Positions 60,501-64,000 of a stretch of DNA of 64,000 bases are shown piece by piece. Made by a program: the position numbers and the translations under genes. The stretch comes from Cephalotus follicularis (taxonomy: Eukaryota > Streptophyta > Magnoliopsida > Oxalidales > Cephalotaceae). Numbering within the stretch: the stretch's first letter is position 1; the number at the start of each line of letters is the position of its first letter. The stretch covers positions 27,563 through 91,562 of the forward strand of contig BDDD01005090.1 of assembly GCA_001972305.1 (NCBI GenBank). The letters are read 5' to 3'. The notes beneath the pieces are model-generated. The model saw only the letters and a list, made by a program, of their open reading frames with translations, searched no databases and was not told the origin of the DNA.

Positions 60501-63500
60501 TATCACTAGGGGAGTAATCGTAAATTTTAAAAATTCATGTTTTCAGTCGTTTCAACGTTTCGTTTTGCAGACAGTACAAATGAATCGTCGCAAGTTGTTT
60601 GCCACTATTTCGGGGTCAAATTAGCGTTCTGAGATCGTTTAGTGTGTCAATTTATCATTTTTATATCTCTAGGGGCGTGATCGTAAATTTTGAAAATTCA
60701 CATTTTCTGTCGTTTCAATGTTTCTTTCTGTAAACAGTACAAATTAATCGTCGTAGGTTGTTTGCAGCTATTCCGGGGTCAAATAAGCGTTCTGAGATCG
60801 TTTAGTGCGACAATTTATCATTTTTATATCTCTAGGGGCGTAATCGTAAATTTTAAAAATTCATTTTTTCAGTCGTTTCAACGTTTCTTTTTGTAGACAG
60901 TACAAATGAATCGTCGTAAGTTGTTTGTTACTATTTCGGGGTCAAATTAGCGTTCCGATATCGTTTTGTGCGTCAATTTCTCGTTTTTATATCTCTGGAG
61001 CGTAATCGTAAATTTTGAAAATTCATGTTTTCAGTCGTTTCAACGTTTCTTTTTGCAGACAGTACAAAAGAATCGTCGTAAGTTTTTTGCAATAATTTTG
61101 GGGTCAAATTCGCGTTCCAAGATCGTTTAGTGCGTCAATTTATCGTTTTTAAATCTCCTAGGACGTAATCGTAAATTTTAAAAATTCATGTTTTCAGTCG
61201 TTTCAACGTTTCTTTTTGCAGACAGTACAAATGAATCGTCGTAAGTTGTTTGCCGCTATTTCGGGGTCTAATTAGCGTTTCCGGATTGTTTAGTGCGTCA
61301 ATTTATCGTTTTTATATCTCTAGGGGCGTTATCGTAAATTTTTAAAATTCATGTTTCGAGTCGTTTCAACGTTTCTTTTTACAGACAGTTCAATGGAATC
61401 CTCATAAGTTGTTTACACAGATTTCGGGGTCAAATTCTGGTTCTGAGATCGTTTAGTGCGTCAATTTATCATTTTTATAACTCTAGGGGCGTAATTGTAA
61501 ATTTTGAAAATTCATGTTTTATGTCGTTTTAACGTTTCTTTTTACAGACAGTACAAAGGAATGGTCGTAGGTTGTTTACCGTGATTTCGGGGTCAAATTC
61601 GCGTTCCGAGATCGTTTAGTGCGTCAATTTAATCTATTTCTATCTCTAGGGGCGTAATCGTAAATTTTAAAAATACATGTTATTAGTCCTTTCAATATTT
61701 CTATTTTCAGACAGTACAAATGAATCGTCGTAAGTTGTTTGCCGCTATTTCGGGGTCAAATTAGCGTTCCGTGATCGTTTAGTGCCTCAATTTATCGTTT
61801 TTATTATTCTAGGGGCGTAATCGTAAATTTTGAAAATTCATGTTTTCCGTCGTTTCAACGTTTCTATTTGCAAACAGTTCAAAGGAATCGTCATAAGTTG
61901 TTTGCACTAATTTCGGGGTCAAATTCGTGTTCCGAGATCATTTAGTGCGTCAATTTATCGTTTTTATTTCTCTAGGGGAGTAATCATAAATTTTGAAAAT
62001 TCAGTTTTTCAGTCGTTTCACGTTTCTTTTTGCAGACAGTTCAAAGGAATCCTCTTAAGTTGTTTTCACTAATTTAAGGGTCAAATTCGCATTCCGAGAT
62101 CATTTAGTTCGTCAATTTATCGTTTTTATATCTCTAAGGGCATAATCGTAAATTTTCAAAATTCAAGTTTTCAGTCGTTTCAACGTTTCTTTTTTCAGAC
62201 AGTACAAATGAATCTTCGTAAGTTGTTTGCCGCTATTTCGGGGTCAAATTCGCATTCCGAGATCGTTTAGTGCGTCAATTTATAGTTTTTATATCTCGAC
62301 GGGCGTAATCGTAAATTTTGAAAATTCATGTTTTCAGTCGTTTCAACAATTCTTTTTGCGGATAGTTCAAAGGAATCTCATATGTTGTTTGCACTGATTT
62401 ACGGGTCAAATTCTCGTTCCAAGATTATTTAGTGCGTTAATTTATCGTTTTTATATCTCTAGGGGCGTAATCGTAAATTTTGACAATTCATGTTTTTAGT
62501 CCTTTCAACGTTTCTTTTTGCAGATAGTACAAATGAATCCTGATAAGTTGTTTGCACTGATTTCGGGGTCAAATTCGCGTTACTAGATCGTTTAGTGCGT
62601 CAATTTATTGTTTTTATTTCTCGAGGGGCCTAATCGTAAATTTTCAAAATTCATGTTTTCAGTCGTTTCAACGTTTCTTTTTGCAGACAGTTCAAAGGAA
62701 TCCTCAGAAGTTGTTTGCACTGATTTCGGGGTCAAATTCGCGTTACTAGATCGTTTAGTGCGTCAATTTATCGTTTTTATTTCTCGATGGGCGTAATTGA
62801 GATCTTTTAGTGCGTCAATTTAACGTATTTCTATCTCTAGGGGCGTAATCGTAAATTTTGACAATTCATGTTTTTAGTCATTTCAACGTTTCTTTTTGCA
62901 AACAGTACAAATGAATCCTCATAAGTTGTTTGCACTGATTTCGCGGTAAAATACGCGTTACTAGATCGTTTAGTGCGTCAATTTATAGTTTTTATTTCTC
63001 GAGGAGCGTAATCGTAAATTTTTAAAATTCATGTTTTCAGTAATTTCAACATTTCTTTTTACAGACAGTTCAAAGGAATACTCATAAGTTGTTTGCACTG
63101 ATTTCGGGGTCAAATTCGCGTTCCGAGATCGTTTAGTGCGCCAGTTTATCGTTTTTATTTCTCGAGGGGCGTAATCGTAAATTTTCAAAATACATGTTTT
63201 CTGTCGTTTCAACGTTTCTTTTTGCAGACAGTTCAAAGGAATCATCATAAGTTGTTTGCACTGATTTCAGGGTCAAATTCGCGTTACTAGATCGTTTCGT
63301 GCGTCAATTTATCGTTTTTATTTCTCGAGGGGCGTAATCATAAATTTTATAAATTCATGTTTTCAGTCGTTTCAACGTTTCTTTTTGCAGACAGTTAAAA
63401 GAAATCCTCATAAGTTGTTTGCACTGAGTTCGGGGTCAAATTCGCGTTCCGAGATCGTTTAGTGCGTTAGTTTATCGTTTTTATTTCTCGAGGGGCGTAA

Positions 63501-64000
63501 TCATAAATTTTCAAAATTCATGTTTTCAGTCGTTTCAACGTTTCTTTTTGCAGACAGTTCAAAGGAATCCTCTTAAGTTGTTTTCACTAATGTAAGGGTC
63601 AAATTTGCGTTCCGAGATCGTTTAGTTCGTCAATTTATCGTTTTTATATCTTTAGGGGTATAATCGTAAATTTTCAAAATTTAAGTTTTCAGTCGTTTCA
63701 ACGTTTCTTTTTTCAGACTGTAAAAATGAATCGTCGTAAGTTATTTGCCGCTATTTCGGGGTCAAATTCGCATTCCGAGATCGTTTAGTGCGTCAATTTA
63801 TCGTTTTTATATCTCGAGGGGCGTAATCGTAAATTTTGAAAATTCATGTTTTAAGTCGTTTCAACGTTTCTTTTAGAAGACAGTAGAAAGGAATGGTCGT
63901 AGGTTGTTTACCGCGATTTCGGGGTCAAATTCTCGTTCCGAGATCGTTTAGTGCGTCAATTTATCGTTTTTATATCTCTAGGGGCGTAATCGTAAATTTT
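54560..64000. repeat. 163-bp satellite array, block 3 (about 58 monomers, runs off right edge)
   Basis: The array continues in the same direction after the LTR fragment, starting inside a monomer at GTTTAGTGCGTC. Types B and C predominate. From about 62.5 kb a local variant with CGCGTTACTAGATCG and TTTATTTCTCGAGG spreads over several units. Short deletions occur near 55107, 58650 and 58875, and a 52-bp partial duplication near 62800. No other feature is embedded. Confidence 0.96.
62030..63790. repeat. Higher-order repeat of nine monomers plus 52 bp
   Basis: The pair of units at about 62030-62270 recurs at about 63550-63785, sharing CTCTTAAGTTGTTTTCACTAA, AAGGGTCAAATT and TTTAGTTCGTC. The offset of 1,518 bp equals nine monomers plus the 52-bp partial duplication near 62760-62812. 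Confidence 0.7.

Noticed and set aside
5646..60896. Dozens of similar open frames of 60-120 codons along the array (start MPRFRAQIRVSRSF, end AISGSN or SRSEIV)
   Set aside because: They recur every 163 bp, and 163 is not a multiple of three, so each frame shifts and closes after a little more than one monomer. They have no consistent start context, vary by frameshift and stop, and follow the satellite consensus exactly. They are a by-product of the repeat.
4702..64000. CRISPR array
   Set aside because: The repeats are contiguous 163-bp units without constant repeat and unique spacer alternation, no cas genes are present, and the context is a plant genome.
4702..64000. CENP-B box in the monomer
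   Set aside because: I compared the TTCG...A..CGGG pattern with both strands of the consensus and found no acceptable match.
4702..64000. rRNA intergenic spacer subrepeats
   Set aside because: No 18S, 5.8S, 25S or 5S rRNA sequence appears anywhere in the window, and the array length is far beyond a typical spacer.

Overview
The window looks like plant nuclear heterochromatin, probably centromeric or pericentromeric. About 53 kb of the 64 kb is one tandem satellite with a monomer of about 163 bp (roughly 325 copies). The rest is mostly degenerate Ty3/gypsy LTR retrotransposon sequence whose gag, protease and reverse transcriptase resemble plant Tekay/Del-type chromoviruses. The primer binding site matches the 3' end of plant initiator tRNA-Met. 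I see no intact host gene, tRNA, rRNA or CRISPR array. The species cannot be named from this sequence alone.

Layout. 1-3103: the gag end, primer binding site and complete 2.4-kb LTR of a retrotransposon on the minus strand, running off the left edge. 3104-4701: unassigned non-satellite DNA. It contains a possible plus-strand LTR remnant with its own inverted-repeat motif cluster and a short exon-like stretch. 4702-40543: satellite block 1, dominated by subfamily A up to about 25.3 kb and by a mixture of related types (B, C and D) after that. 40544-45613: a second minus-strand element of the same family, cut off inside reverse transcriptase, with gag-pol remains, primer binding site and a 2.7-kb LTR. 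45614-53352: satellite block 2. 53351-54559: a 1.2-kb LTR fragment in the same orientation. 54560-64000: satellite block 3, continuing past the right edge.

The short open frames that recur along the satellite (about 62-68 codons) are a by-product of the repeat and not genes, because 163 is not a multiple of three and each frame closes just after one monomer. Points of most interest are: the LTRs carry paired clusters of palindromic motifs that differ between copies but share a GTCGAC core; the satellite monomer has a conserved dyad with one apparent pair-preserving change between subfamilies; a 364-bp tandem duplication that looks exact breaks the 163-bp phase; there are several local higher-order repeats; and the array starts abruptly at 4702. 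No protein-coding system beyond retrotransposon remains was found.
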